Source of the DNA: Planctomycetota bacterium
GTDB taxonomy: Bacteria; Planctomycetota; Phycisphaerae; Phycisphaerales; SM1A02
Direction: 5' to 3'
Length of the DNA: 64,000 nt
Assembly: GCA_024230295.1 (NCBI GenBank)
Contig: JAAERN010000009.1
Span: 124,001-188,000, forward strand
In this document: positions 23,882 to 33,207 of the stretch, one piece after another
Numbering within the stretch: position 1 is the stretch's first letter
Layout of the letters: the number at the start of each line of letters is the position of its first letter
Notes under the pieces: model-generated
The model's input: the letters and a program-made list of their open reading frames with translations, nothing else
Databases searched by the model: none
Told to the model about the DNA's origin: nothing
Program-made: the position numbers and the translations under genes

Positions 23882-26350
23882 TCAGAATGGGACCCCGGCT
23901 GTTCGCGGTGCGGCAGGATCAGGAAGACCCGCTGCCACGGCAAGTTGTTCCTCGGTGAGCAGACTTCGTACTTGCTCAAGGCGTTTGAGTGCCGATTCTC
24001 GTCGGGCGAACGCCTGCTGCTGGATGTTCTGCCGGACCCGCTGGGCGGCGAAGAAAGCCTCTTGTTGATTGGCGGGTGTGTTCTGTGGCGTCTCAATGGT
24101 GGCAATGGCCTCTTCGGTCGCAGTCCACCACGCATCATTGTGTTCGATTCGCATGGCGGCGATCGTGGCCCGTTGGTCATCCGTCAGAGAGTCGATTTTG
24201 AGCACTCGATCGTACATATCTATAAATGGATCCTGGCTTGCAACTTCGGGATGCGCTTCAAGCAACCACATTCTGTGGAAGTCGTCTGTATTGCTTAGCA
24301 CAGACTCAATCGTCTGGACGGTCTCTTGAGCGAGGGCCGAAAGTTCGGCTCGCTGCGTTGCGACGGCCGTTTGCATCTGATCAATTTCCATAGCAGCTGT
24401 AAGATCGATTGACATGCTGCCGCCGCTTTGTTCCTGCGACATCATGGCCCTCATGGCCTCATCCAGTTTGACTGTCTTGCTCTGAATGTCTTCCATGAGA
24501 GCGGTCGCTGGACCGTGCCATCGTGAGAGGGCCTCTCTGGCAGCGGCGTACTCCCGATCATTGAGCGATGCATTGCTAACGAGGTTCAACAAGTCAACGT
24601 TGGCTCGATTGTCCGGCACGCCGATGAGCCGCAGGGTCCGAGATATACCCCCAACGCCCACGAGCATTTCTCTGACGCGGGAGAGTCGCCAGGGCTCGAT
24701 TGCCTCTGAATTTCCGATCGTTGCAACACCCTCGAAGAATGCATCGTCGAGTTCACTCAACCCTTCCTGTGAAATAGGTGTCATCATCTCGATGGCGAAG
24801 GCCATTTGATCTGCCTCAGTCATGTCGGCGATACGATCGCTGAACTCATCCTTCTTTGCATTCTTCTTGGCGAGGCGCATCGCCTCCAGTTCGGCGCGTG
24901 CGGTGTCGTGGGTCTCAAAGAGTTCGTCGAGCGTCCGTCTATCAGCCTCGGTCAGGGCGAGGTCGCGGGCAAGCCCATCGATAAGCGACTGCCGTAAGGC
25001 GGGCAGCACGTTCAGATCATCGAACAGGCCTCCATACTCGCCGCCAGGCGACGTTTCGGTGGCTACGACGACAGTTTCGTCGGAATCGGATCCACCACCA
25101 GACGATATGACGACGGCCGTGCTTGTGGTAACAACCGACTGCTCCTCCTCTGTATCACCATCCTGCTGCAGCGCATCGGCCAATTCTTCCGGCACCAACG
25201 CGGAGATTGCATCCATCGCTTCGGCGCTGCGACTGTTCCATGCCTTCATGGCGGCAATGCTGTTCTCGGATCCCGGAATGTCGAAGGTCATATTGCCCTC
25301 TTCGTCGACCTCGGTGACCGCGTTCTGCTGTTCACGGATGTCCCGCCAGTTGGCTTCAAGAGCGTCAATGAGCAGGAGTGTCGCGTCGTCATACCACACG
25401 TCGAGAATGACTCCGATTTCTGCGTGAACGTCCTTCGGCAAATCCATGCGTCTGGTACGTCCTGCCATAGGCGTGACTTGGTCATTGAGCCCGGTATTAC
25501 CGCTGGACAGTCGAATGACTTTGATCCGTTGCGACGAAGGAATCAGAGGGGCCAACTCACGCAATCCTTTGACAACGTGGCGCTGCAGGGCGATCTTGGT
25601 GGGTTCGGTCAACTCTTGGGCGTTTCGCTGCGCATCACGAAAGAGGTTGATCAGTCGTGACATCTCGGCTGGGCCGGGTGGGGTGTTGCCAAACTCGGCC
25701 TGCGCGGCGTTTAGGACGGCGAGCGTCTTGGAGAATTCGATGAGCGCTTTGGATCGAGCTGTACTGAGCGTCTTGAGTTGACCGGTGTACCGATCCTCCC
25801 ACGGGGTCAGTATGGACTCGATTTCGGCCCGCTCGCTGTCGCTCAGGGACCGCCAGTCGATGGCGAATCGTGGCTCTGTCTTTGGGAGGGGCGATCCGCC
25901 AATGAGGTCCATCGGGCGGTGGCAAAGACGCTCGCGGGATCGATGCTCGCGGATCCGCTCGAGTGGGGCCTGCTGGGTGTCGCCCAAGACACTGGCAATC
26001 TGATCCATGAGCAATGATTCCTGCTCAGCGACCAGCCTGTGAATCTTCTCTGTTTTGGCGATCCCGCGGCGGGCCTCATCCGGGTCCGTCGCAGTGATGG
26101 AGCCCATTCCCTTCGTTTCATTCAGGAACGGGTCGATGTGTTCGGTCCGCAGCAATTTCATGCTCGCGAGGTACTGATTGTGAATTTGGGCAATGTCTTC
26201 CAACTGTGCAGGGGACGGGGCCGCCAACCCCAACCGCTCACGAAGGATCTTCCATCCCAGATCTCCCATAAATGGTCCGGACATCATCTGAGCTTGGGCT
26301 AGACCGGCGCTGGCAAGCATGAGACACGCGGCAATCAGTCGAGTCGGCAT
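23882..26350 (-). CDS. Large secreted protein with repeated LTxxQ-like helical units
   Basis: 822 residues from ATG 26350 (AAAGGA upstream); the longer frame to 26845 is antisense to the glutamine synthetase gene. The signal peptide is MPTRLIAACLMLASAGLAQAQ. At least six segments share a pattern of a short polar turn, then D/E-x-x-R/H-A-x-x-x-x-hydrophobic, then an aromatic/His and acidic stretch: around residues 45, 170, 305, 460, 600 and 730, for example SLTDDQRATIAAMRIEHND and ALTEADRRTLDELFETHD. The protein ends near LLTEEQLAVAAG. The LTxxQ motif is known from Spy/CpxP periplasmic chaperones, so this may be a multi-domain relative; that is an inference. No cysteine-rich or catalytic motif is visible. 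Confidence 0.75.
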   Translation of the reverse strand: MPTRLIAACLMLASAGLAQAQMMSGPFMGDLGWKILRERLGLAAPSPAQLEDIAQIHNQYLASMKLLRTEHIDPFLNETKGMGSITATDPDEARRGIAKTEKIHRLVAEQESLLMDQIASVLGDTQQAPLERIREHRSRERLCHRPMDLIGGSPLPKTEPRFAIDWRSLSDSERAEIESILTPWEDRYTGQLKTLSTARSKALIEFSKTLAVLNAAQAEFGNTPPGPAEMSRLINLFRDAQRNAQELTEPTKIALQRHVVKGLRELAPLIPSSQRIKVIRLSSGNTGLNDQVTPMAGRTRRMDLPKDVHAEIGVILDVWYDDATLLLIDALEANWRDIREQQNAVTEVDEEGNMTFDIPGSENSIAAMKAWNSRSAEAMDAISALVPEELADALQQDGDTEEEQSVVTTSTAVVISSGGGSDSDETVVVATETSPGGEYGGLFDDLNVLPALRQSLIDGLARDLALTEADRRTLDELFETHDTARAELEAMRLAKKNAKKDEFSDRIADMTEADQMAFAIEMMTPISQEGLSELDDAFFEGVATIGNSEAIEPWRLSRVREMLVGVGGISRTLRLIGVPDNRANVDLLNLVSNASLNDREYAAAREALSRWHGPATALMEDIQSKTVKLDEAMRAMMSQEQSGGSMSIDLTAAMEIDQMQTAVATQRAELSALAQETVQTIESVLSNTDDFHRMWLLEAHPEVASQDPFIDMYDRVLKIDSLTDDQRATIAAMRIEHNDAWWTATEEAIATIETPQNTPANQQEAFFAAQRVRQNIQQQAFARRESALKRLEQVRSLLTEEQLAVAAGLPDPAAPRTAGVPF

Positions 26351-26500
26351 GGGCAAGTGTCCTTTCGGGGCAGGAGTGCGTAAGCACAGCACATCATCTT
26401 GGCCGAAGCCAAGCCCAGTGTCCAGCAGCCCCACAAAACAGGCGGTTTCCGACCCAATCACCGGCTCAACGTGCGGGATGTGATTGGTATCCTTCCAGCC

Positions 26501-28717
26501 ATGAGCAGACTCGCCAATCGCCCGTTGTCGTTCATCGAAACTCTCTCGCAACACATGGAGCCCACCAGCATGCCCGACGCTCACGCGGATTCGTGGATTC
26601 GTGATGCCGCAAGCCAGTTCGGTGATCGATATGGCATTCTTACATTTGCCGGTGAAAATGTTCGCCGCCGCCTCTCGCCCTCCGCGCTTGAGCGGCTTGA
26701 ACGGACGACAACGCGGCGCGAGCCGCTCGATCCCCGTATCGCCGACGAGATTGCAACAGCCATGAAGGATTGGGCGATCGAAAACGGATGTACACACTAT
26801 TGCCACTGGTTCCAACCGTTGACCGGCTCGACAGCTGAGAAACACGATTCGTTCCTGAGTATCGACAGCAACGGTCAGCCCATCACCGAGTTCTCAGGCA
26901 ACCAACTTATCCAAGCTGAACCAGATGCCAGTTCATTCCCAAGTGGTGGTATTCGTGATACATGGGAAGCGCGTGGATACACAGCATGGGACCCGACGAG
27001 CCCCGCGTTCATTGTTCGAAATGGCGGCGAACGGACGCTATGCATTCCAACCTGCTTCGTGTCATGGACCGGCGAGTCACTCGATCAGAAGACACCACTG
27101 CTGCGAAGCGATGAAGCCATCAGCAAACAGGCCATGCGGGTGCTGCGTCTCTTTGGGAATTCGGACGGTGTAGATCATGTGACGACGACGCTCGGTATCG
27201 AGCAGGAGTATTTCCTCATCGACGAGGACCTCGCCGCCATGCGTGCGGACATCATTCTTTGCGGTCGCACCATCATGGGCGCCGATTCGCCGAAGGGTCA
27301 TCAACTCGATGACCACTACTTTGGCGCGATTCCCCGCGACGTACAGGCCTACATGGCGGATGTCGAAGCGCGACTCTTTGAGTTGGGTATTCCTGCCAAG
27401 ACGCGCCACAATGAAGTGGCGCCTCGGCAGTTCGAGTTGGCCCCGCTGTTTGAGCGATCAAATCTTGCCAGTGATCACCAGATGCTCACAATGAGCGTGT
27501 TGCAGAAAGTCGCGCGGCTTCATGGCTTGCGGTGTCTCATTCACGAGAAGCCATTTAAAGGAATCAACGGGACGGGTAAGCACAATAACTGGGCGATCAG
27601 CACAGATACTGGCCACAACCTGCTCAGTCCAGGCAAGGCGGGGCAAAGCAATCTGCAGTTCCTGACCTTTGTGTGCGCGGTGGTGCGGGCCTTGGATCTG
27701 CACGCCGACATCCTCCGCGCGTCGGTTGCAAATGCTGGGAACGACCATCGGCTCGGTGCGAATGAGGCGCCTCCGGCCATCCTGAGTATCTACACGGGCG
27801 AGGAACTCGGTCGTGTTCTGGAGAATCTTGCAACAGGCGAGACGTCCGACTTCCGCGCGGATTCGTCGATGGATCTCGGCACGGCCGCCGTTCCGAAACT
27901 TCAGCGGCATTCTGGTGATCGAAACCGCACGAGTCCGTTTGCCTTCATCGGGAACCGGTTTGAGTTCCGCGCGGTTGGTGGAACAGCCAGCGTCGCCTGG
28001 CCCAACGCCGTACTCAATACGATCATCACTGAATCGATTGACTGGATCGTGACCGAGATGGAGAAGCACATTGATGGAAACGGATCGGTCGAGGCCGCCG
28101 CGATCGATATTCTTGGTGGTGTCATGAGAGATCATCATCGTGTGATCTTCAACGGTGACAACTACAACACCGAGTGGCACGAAGAGGCCGCGCGCCGAGG
28201 ATTGCCGATACTGCGTGGCACGGCCGATGCCCTTCCAGCATTGCGAAACGACTCGGTTCGCGAGATGTTCAATACGTACGGGGTCATGAGTCCAACCGAA
28301 GTCGATGCTCGAGTGGATGTGCTGTTTGAAACCTACGTACACACAATGGGTATCGAAGCCCGGACGATGTTGCAGATGGCCGAGACCATGGTGCTTCCCG
28401 CCGCGACTCGCTATCAGACCGATCTTGCAACAGCCATTTCGACCACCGAGGCGGCGGGCGTGAATTGTCCTGCAAGCGGGGGCCGGTTGCACGATCTGGT
28501 TGAGCATGTGACCGAACTCGAGGCGGCGCTTACTGAGATCAGAACTACGCTTGAATACACCGGGGAATCATGTGATGCCCACGCTAGGGCAGTACAGGAT
28601 CGACTCGTTCCCGCTATGGACAATGCCCGAGCTCACTGCGACGCCATTGAAAGCACTGTGCCAGCAGACCTCTGGCCTATGCCGACATATACCGATCTGC
28701 TATTCGGCGGCGAATGA
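26501..28717 (+). CDS. glnN: Glutamine synthetase type III
   Basis: 738 residues from ATG 26501, the large GSIII size rather than the ~470 of GSI. Signatures: FQPLTGSTAEKHDSF, IEQEYFLID, the metal/glutamate motif ARPRQFELAP-type NEVAPRQFELAPLFE, HEKPFKGINGTGKHNNWAI, and NRFEFRAVGGTASVAWPNAV. Makes glutamine from glutamate and ammonia. The long frame upstream to 26399 is in the region shared with the divergent LTxxQ gene; ATG 26555 is also possible. About 150 bases separate the two divergent starts and should hold both promoters. Confidence 0.93.
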   Translation: MSRLANRPLSFIETLSQHMEPTSMPDAHADSWIRDAASQFGDRYGILTFAGENVRRRLSPSALERLERTTTRREPLDPRIADEIATAMKDWAIENGCTHYCHWFQPLTGSTAEKHDSFLSIDSNGQPITEFSGNQLIQAEPDASSFPSGGIRDTWEARGYTAWDPTSPAFIVRNGGERTLCIPTCFVSWTGESLDQKTPLLRSDEAISKQAMRVLRLFGNSDGVDHVTTTLGIEQEYFLIDEDLAAMRADIILCGRTIMGADSPKGHQLDDHYFGAIPRDVQAYMADVEARLFELGIPAKTRHNEVAPRQFELAPLFERSNLASDHQMLTMSVLQKVARLHGLRCLIHEKPFKGINGTGKHNNWAISTDTGHNLLSPGKAGQSNLQFLTFVCAVVRALDLHADILRASVANAGNDHRLGANEAPPAILSIYTGEELGRVLENLATGETSDFRADSSMDLGTAAVPKLQRHSGDRNRTSPFAFIGNRFEFRAVGGTASVAWPNAVLNTIITESIDWIVTEMEKHIDGNGSVEAAAIDILGGVMRDHHRVIFNGDNYNTEWHEEAARRGLPILRGTADALPALRNDSVREMFNTYGVMSPTEVDARVDVLFETYVHTMGIEARTMLQMAETMVLPAATRYQTDLATAISTTEAAGVNCPASGGRLHDLVEHVTELEAALTEIRTTLEYTGESCDAHARAVQDRLVPAMDNARAHCDAIESTVPADLWPMPTYTDLLFGGE

Positions 28718-28742
28718 GACGAGCGGTGTTGTTGGGGGCCAT

Positions 28743-29495
28743 TTACCCTTGCTCGGATTTACCCTGTGCTGCGACGGCCAATTCGGCCGCTGCGATGGCG
28801 TCGCTGTCGCCGAGGTATCGTCGGCCGAGGACATTCATTGAGTCATCGAAGTCGTAGACCATCGGGACGCCCGTTGGAATGTTCAGCCCAGTGATGTCCT
28901 CATCCGAGATGCCGTCAAGGTGCTTGACCAGCGCCCGGAGCGAGTTCCCGTGCGCAGCGATGATCAAACGGGTTCCGGCGGCAACTTGTGGTCTGATGAA
29001 TTCGTTCCAATATGGGATGACCCTGTCGACCGTGTTTTTGAGGCACTCGCCAACCGGAAGTTGGTCGGTAGGAATGCTGGCATAACGAGCGTCATTGCCG
29101 GGGAACATGGGGTCTTCTCTGGCCAGTGGCGGCGGCGGCGTGTTATATGAGCGTCGCCAAATGTGTACCTGCTCATCGCCGTGCTTTGCCGCAGTCTCAG
29201 TCTTGCTGAGACCCTGGAGTGCGCCGTAATGGCGTTCGTTCAGTTGCCACGCTTTGGTTGTCGGGACCCAACATTGGTCAAGTTCGTGCAGCACAAACCA
29301 CAGGGTGCGTACTGCGCGGGTGAGCACACTCGTATAGGCGGTATCGAAGGCGAATTCCTCATCTCGAAGAAGCCGCCCAGCATTCATTGCCTCGGCGACT
29401 CCTCGATCGGAAAGGTCGGAATCGACCCATCCTGTAAATCTGTTTTCCAGATTCCATTGACTTTGCCCATGACGAATACAGACGAGGGTTGGCAT
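28743..29495 (-). CDS. gpmA: 2,3-bisphosphoglycerate-dependent phosphoglycerate mutase
   Basis: 250 residues, the normal GpmA length. The phosphorylated histidine is in IRHGQSQWN (His9), followed by [29 protein letters not shown] and the second active-site histidine in [10 protein letters not shown]. Interconverts 3- and 2-phosphoglycerate. ATG 29495 gives the family start [10 protein letters not shown]; the longer frame to 29639 lies over the dockerin fragment. Convergent with glnN (25 bases between stops). Confidence 0.96.
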   Translation of the reverse strand: MPTLVCIRHGQSQWNLENRFTGWVDSDLSDRGVAEAMNAGRLLRDEEFAFDTAYTSVLTRAVRTLWFVLHELDQCWVPTTKAWQLNERHYGALQGLSKTETAAKHGDEQVHIWRRSYNTPPPPLAREDPMFPGNDARYASIPTDQLPVGECLKNTVDRVIPYWNEFIRPQVAAGTRLIIAAHGNSLRALVKHLDGISDEDITGLNIPTGVPMVYDFDDSMNVLGRRYLGDSDAIAAAELAVAAQGKSEQG

Positions 29496-29539
29496 GGAGG
29501 AATCATAATCGTCGGCCGTGTGAGATTGCACGCCGTTGT

Positions 29540-29857
29540 CTACGGACAACTGCCCCATTGACCCAGAATGGCCAGAAGATCCCGTACATCGACCGAACCA
29601 TCGCCGTTGAGATCTCCGGCGGCGGTTTCGCCGTCCCACAGCGTGAGGAACGTGATAATGTCGCTTCCGTCGCGATCTGAATCGAAGTCAAGGTCGCCGG
29701 GGCATATGCAGCGATCGAGCTGCGAGTTGGCATTGCCATCAGCACCAGGCATGAGTATCTCACAGATGTCGGCACGCCCCGTGTCATCACAATCCTCAAA
29801 CGGAAGAATCCAAGCAACTCGTTCGGTCGCCAGTGATCCACCGTCCATCGCGACCAT
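29540..29857 (-). pseudogene. Dockerin-type C-terminal fragment, probably a gene remnant
   Basis: 105 residues that read as the far C-terminus of a secreted Phycisphaerae protein: DCDDTGRADICEI and ADGNANSQLDRC (calcium-binding-like repeats), then [19 protein letters not shown] and [15 protein letters not shown] (two dockerin-like loops). There is no signal peptide or N-terminal domain. The frame is open another 15 codons upstream and then stops at 29902. Either a truncated remnant or a small secreted protein with a frameshifted start. It lies 44 bases before gpmA. The whole interval from the exonuclease gene to gpmA appears to be residual coding DNA. Confidence 0.5.
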
Positions 29858-29967
29858 CCCCTGATCAATCGCGGCGACGTACCGCGGCCGGTCGACCTCT
29901 CATGGGTATCCAGATGCGACCACTATGGAAATGGGTAGCCGCCCACGTGACTCCATTTAGCATAATC

Positions 29968-30735
29968 TCAGTCGAGATTGACGGTTATAGGGGCGTGGTC
30001 TGATATCGCCAGACCCGCCTCGCGATGGACCCGTGGCGGCCCTGCGATCTGAGCCGCCCTGGTATTGCCAAGCATGTAGTCGATCCGCCATCCGCGATCG
30101 AGTTGGCGGGCTTGCCCTCGGTTCGACCACCATGTGTACGGGCCGTCGATGTCGCCGCTGTGCTGTCTGACGAGGTCGTGCCAACCCGAGTTGATCAGGG
30201 CCTCCATCCAGGCCCGCTCGTGGGGCAGAAAGCCGCTGGTATTGAGGTTGGACTTCCAATGGAAGATGTCTCGTTCGCTTCGCGCGATATTGAGATCGCC
30301 TCCGACCAGCACGGGCCGCCGCCGCCGTTTGATCGAAGCCATCCACGGCGCGTATTCGGCCATCCATGCGTTCTTTTTGCGAGAGGCCTCTTCGCTCGAT
30401 GACCCGCTTGGCAGGTACGTGCTGACGAGATCGACGCCGCCAACGTCAATACGAAGAACGCGTCCTTCGGGGTCTGGGTTGCCGTCGATGCCGGTATGAA
30501 GAACCTTGAATGGTTGTCTGGAGAACACGGCCGTTCCGGCGTATCCAGGGCGCTGCGCAGGGTTCCATGCGGCATGCCAATCTTGAAACGGAAAGGTCGA
30601 GATGTCGATCTGATCCGGTCTGCATCGAATCTCTTGCAGTATGACGACATCGGGCGCGATCTCATCGATCCAATGATCGATTCCTTTCCGGATGGCGGCT
30701 CGCAATCCATTAACATTCCATGTGAGCACTTTCAT
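29968..30735 (-). CDS. xthA: Exodeoxyribonuclease III
   Basis: 255 residues of the EEP/exonuclease III family, which removes abasic sites and 3' blocks from DNA. Catalytic residues are visible in order: Asn7 (WNVNGLR), Glu35 (LQEIRC), GGDLNIA (Asp and Asn), and the final His in SDHAPITVNLD. A basic run, KRRRRPVLVGGD, precedes the catalytic Asp. ATG 30735 is followed by the typical KVLTWNVNG. Divergent from the oligopeptidase gene with 56 bases between the starts. Confidence 0.95.
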   Translation of the reverse strand: MKVLTWNVNGLRAAIRKGIDHWIDEIAPDVVILQEIRCRPDQIDISTFPFQDWHAAWNPAQRPGYAGTAVFSRQPFKVLHTGIDGNPDPEGRVLRIDVGGVDLVSTYLPSGSSSEEASRKKNAWMAEYAPWMASIKRRRRPVLVGGDLNIARSERDIFHWKSNLNTSGFLPHERAWMEALINSGWHDLVRQHSGDIDGPYTWWSNRGQARQLDRGWRIDYMLGNTRAAQIAGPPRVHREAGLAISDHAPITVNLD

Positions 30736-30791
30736 TGGTTCGTAATGCTACCGACCTCCTGATTGACACGGCGAGGTTCAGGAGGATGGTC

Positions 30792-32885
30792 ATGATTCAC
30801 GCACTCCTTGTCGCTGCCGTTTCTGCCGTCCCGGCTCCACCCGAAGCCCGAATCGCGCCGAAGGTGACGATCGAGCACGGCATTACCCGAGTAGATCCCT
30901 ATGCATGGATGCGGGATCGGGACAATCCAGAGGTCATCTCACATCTCAACGCCGAGAATCAATACGCCGACGTGATGACTGCTCATCTGGCTCCGCTTCG
31001 CGAACAGCTCTACGAAGAGTTTCTTGGCAGGCTGGTCGAAGATGATGAGTCAGTTCCATGGGTAGGCGAAGATGGCTGGACGTATTGGTCCGTGACCGAG
31101 AAAGGGAAGGACTATCCGATCCTGATGCGCAGGCTGAATGACACGGAGCAGGTCGTTCTGGATGAGAACGTGCTTGCGGCCGGGCATGACTTTCTAAACG
31201 TCACCAACGTAGCCGTGAGCCCGAATGGAGCGATTGTCGCGTGGTTGCAGGACACATCAGGCGCGGAACATGCCACGCTGACGATCAAGAACATCGCTTC
31301 TGGCGAGCAGGTCGATGAAGTGATTGATGAAGTCGCCGCTTTTGATCTGGCATGGCTGAACAACAACACACTGTTCTACACGCGGTTTGACCACGCAAAC
31401 CGACCCGATCGTGTGTATCGGCACACGCTTGGAACGAAGTCGTCTGAGGATGTACTGGTTGTGAAGGAACCCGACGAGCGGTTTTGGATCAACGTCAAAC
31501 GCCTGACCGACGGGGCGGGCGTCATCATCGGGATGGGATCGTCGTTGACCAGCGAAGTTCGCTTTGTTTCAGCGAGTGATCCATCGGGCGATTTGGTTTC
31601 CATCCTCCCCCGAGTTGATGGCATCGAGTATGACGTCGATCACCATGGGAACCGTTTTGTGGTGCGCATCAATGACGAAGGTGACAACTTCCGTCTTGTT
31701 GAAGTGGCGGACGATGCGATGGGCACTGTTGGACGCGAAATTGTTCCGCACGACGCAGATGTCTATCTCACTGGTGTGTCTGCATTCGAGGATGCAATCG
31801 TTCTGAGCGAGCGGCGGGGCGGGTATACGGCTCTGGAGTTTATGAATCCGGAAACACTGGGCCGCCGGCACATCCCGCTGCCCGAGCAAGTGTCCACGGT
31901 ACATGTGTCTGGGGACAACGAGGTATTCAATCCAAAAACCGTGCGAATCAGTTACATGTCGCCGGTCACACCGACACAGACGGTTGATGTAGACATCGAT
32001 GACTTGGAGTGGCATGTGCGCAAGCAGCGCGAGGTACCCGGCTGGGACGCATCCAAGTATGCAGTGACCCGTGTCATGATTCCGGCCCGCGACGGCACGC
32101 CTGTTCCGGTGTCGATTGTGCACCTTGCCGACACCAAGTTGGATGGGTCGAGTCCAATGCTCCTCTATGGGTACGGTTCCTACGGCGCGTCGATGGATCC
32201 ATACTTCTCCACAACCCGCCCGTCGCTTATTGATCGCGGAGTTGTGTACGCCGTGGCACATGTGCGCGGCGGCGGGGAAATGGGTAGGTATTGGTACGAC
32301 ACCGGGAAGTTCCATGACAAGCCAAACACGTTTACCGACTTCATCGATGTGGCAGAAGGGCTGATCGATCAAGGTTGGGTCGATCCAGATCGCATTGCGA
32401 TCGAAGGCGGATCTGCGGGTGGATTGTTGGTCGGAGCGGTTCTCAACACGCGGCCGGATCTCTGGCGCGTTGCGAACGCGTCGGTTCCGTTTGTCGATGT
32501 CGTCAACACCATGCTTGACCCGACGATTCCGCTGACCGTGGGCGAATATGAAGAGTGGGGCAATCCGTCAGATCCGGCCTTTTACAAGACGATGTTGTCC
32601 TACTCGCCCTACGACAACGTCGGACCAAAGCCCTATCCCGCCATTCTTGTCACGGCTGGTCTGAACGACCCTCGGGTGCAGTACTGGGAGCCAACGAAGT
32701 GGGTTGCCAAACTTCGCGACCACACAACCTCAAGCCCAACCACCGCGCCGATCATCCAACGAACAAACATGGGTGCCGGCCATGGCGGCGCTAGCGGCCG
32801 TTACGGCCGCTACCGCGAGATTGCTTGGGAGGTCGCCTTCCTGCTTGACCAATTAGGAATCCAGCTCGAGCGGCCCGAAGGTTGA
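30792..32885 (+). CDS. Oligopeptidase B / prolyl oligopeptidase (S9 family)
   Basis: 697 residues. AGGAGG at 30780-30785 sits six bases before ATG 30792, deciding the start over the ATG at 30786 and the long frame to 30735. A short signal-like N-terminus (IHALLVAAVSAVPA) suggests export. The beta-propeller half has DPYAWMRDRDNPE near the start, and the alpha/beta hydrolase half has the Ser nucleophile in EGGSAGGLLVG, the Asp in GLNDPRVQYW and the His in GAGHGGASGRY. The last matches oligopeptidase B more than prolyl oligopeptidase, so Arg/Lys peptides are likely substrates. Confidence 0.92.
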   Translation: MIHALLVAAVSAVPAPPEARIAPKVTIEHGITRVDPYAWMRDRDNPEVISHLNAENQYADVMTAHLAPLREQLYEEFLGRLVEDDESVPWVGEDGWTYWSVTEKGKDYPILMRRLNDTEQVVLDENVLAAGHDFLNVTNVAVSPNGAIVAWLQDTSGAEHATLTIKNIASGEQVDEVIDEVAAFDLAWLNNNTLFYTRFDHANRPDRVYRHTLGTKSSEDVLVVKEPDERFWINVKRLTDGAGVIIGMGSSLTSEVRFVSASDPSGDLVSILPRVDGIEYDVDHHGNRFVVRINDEGDNFRLVEVADDAMGTVGREIVPHDADVYLTGVSAFEDAIVLSERRGGYTALEFMNPETLGRRHIPLPEQVSTVHVSGDNEVFNPKTVRISYMSPVTPTQTVDVDIDDLEWHVRKQREVPGWDASKYAVTRVMIPARDGTPVPVSIVHLADTKLDGSSPMLLYGYGSYGASMDPYFSTTRPSLIDRGVVYAVAHVRGGGEMGRYWYDTGKFHDKPNTFTDFIDVAEGLIDQGWVDPDRIAIEGGSAGGLLVGAVLNTRPDLWRVANASVPFVDVVNTMLDPTIPLTVGEYEEWGNPSDPAFYKTMLSYSPYDNVGPKPYPAILVTAGLNDPRVQYWEPTKWVAKLRDHTTSSPTTAPIIQRTNMGAGHGGASGRYGRYREIAWEVAFLLDQLGIQLERPEG

Positions 32886-33207
32886 GCCATTCAGTTCGCC
32901 AGTGACGTAATACTTGAATCCATCAGAAGCCGGAACATCGCAACCCTTTCGGTGGTATTTCATGTCGATATCACCGCATAATGGAAAGGGATCATTGAGA
33001 TGAGTCGGTTGCGAATTGGTTCTTATGCCCGTCAAACGGATTTCCTTTGAGCTGGCTTGCTGGCGTCGGTCGCCCCACGCGGGCAAAGCGTTATCCAAAT
33101 AAAAACAGAACGCACTGACAGAAAACCGCTGCAAACCCGGATGCCTTGTGAAGGTCGGCCATATACGAGGGAAATTGGCCGCCCGTAGCATCTGAAGGAC
33201 CATCATC
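32886..33207. other. Intergenic region before the PEP-CTERM gene
   Basis: 322 bases between the oligopeptidase stop and the PEP-CTERM gene start. A minus-strand frame of 134 residues covers 32853-33257. Its C-terminal half (for example DMKYHRKGCDVPASDG and YYVTGELNGS) looks protein-like, but the N-terminal half does not, and it overlaps coding DNA at both ends. I do not call it a gene. No terminator or clear sigma-70 boxes are evident. Confidence 0.4.
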
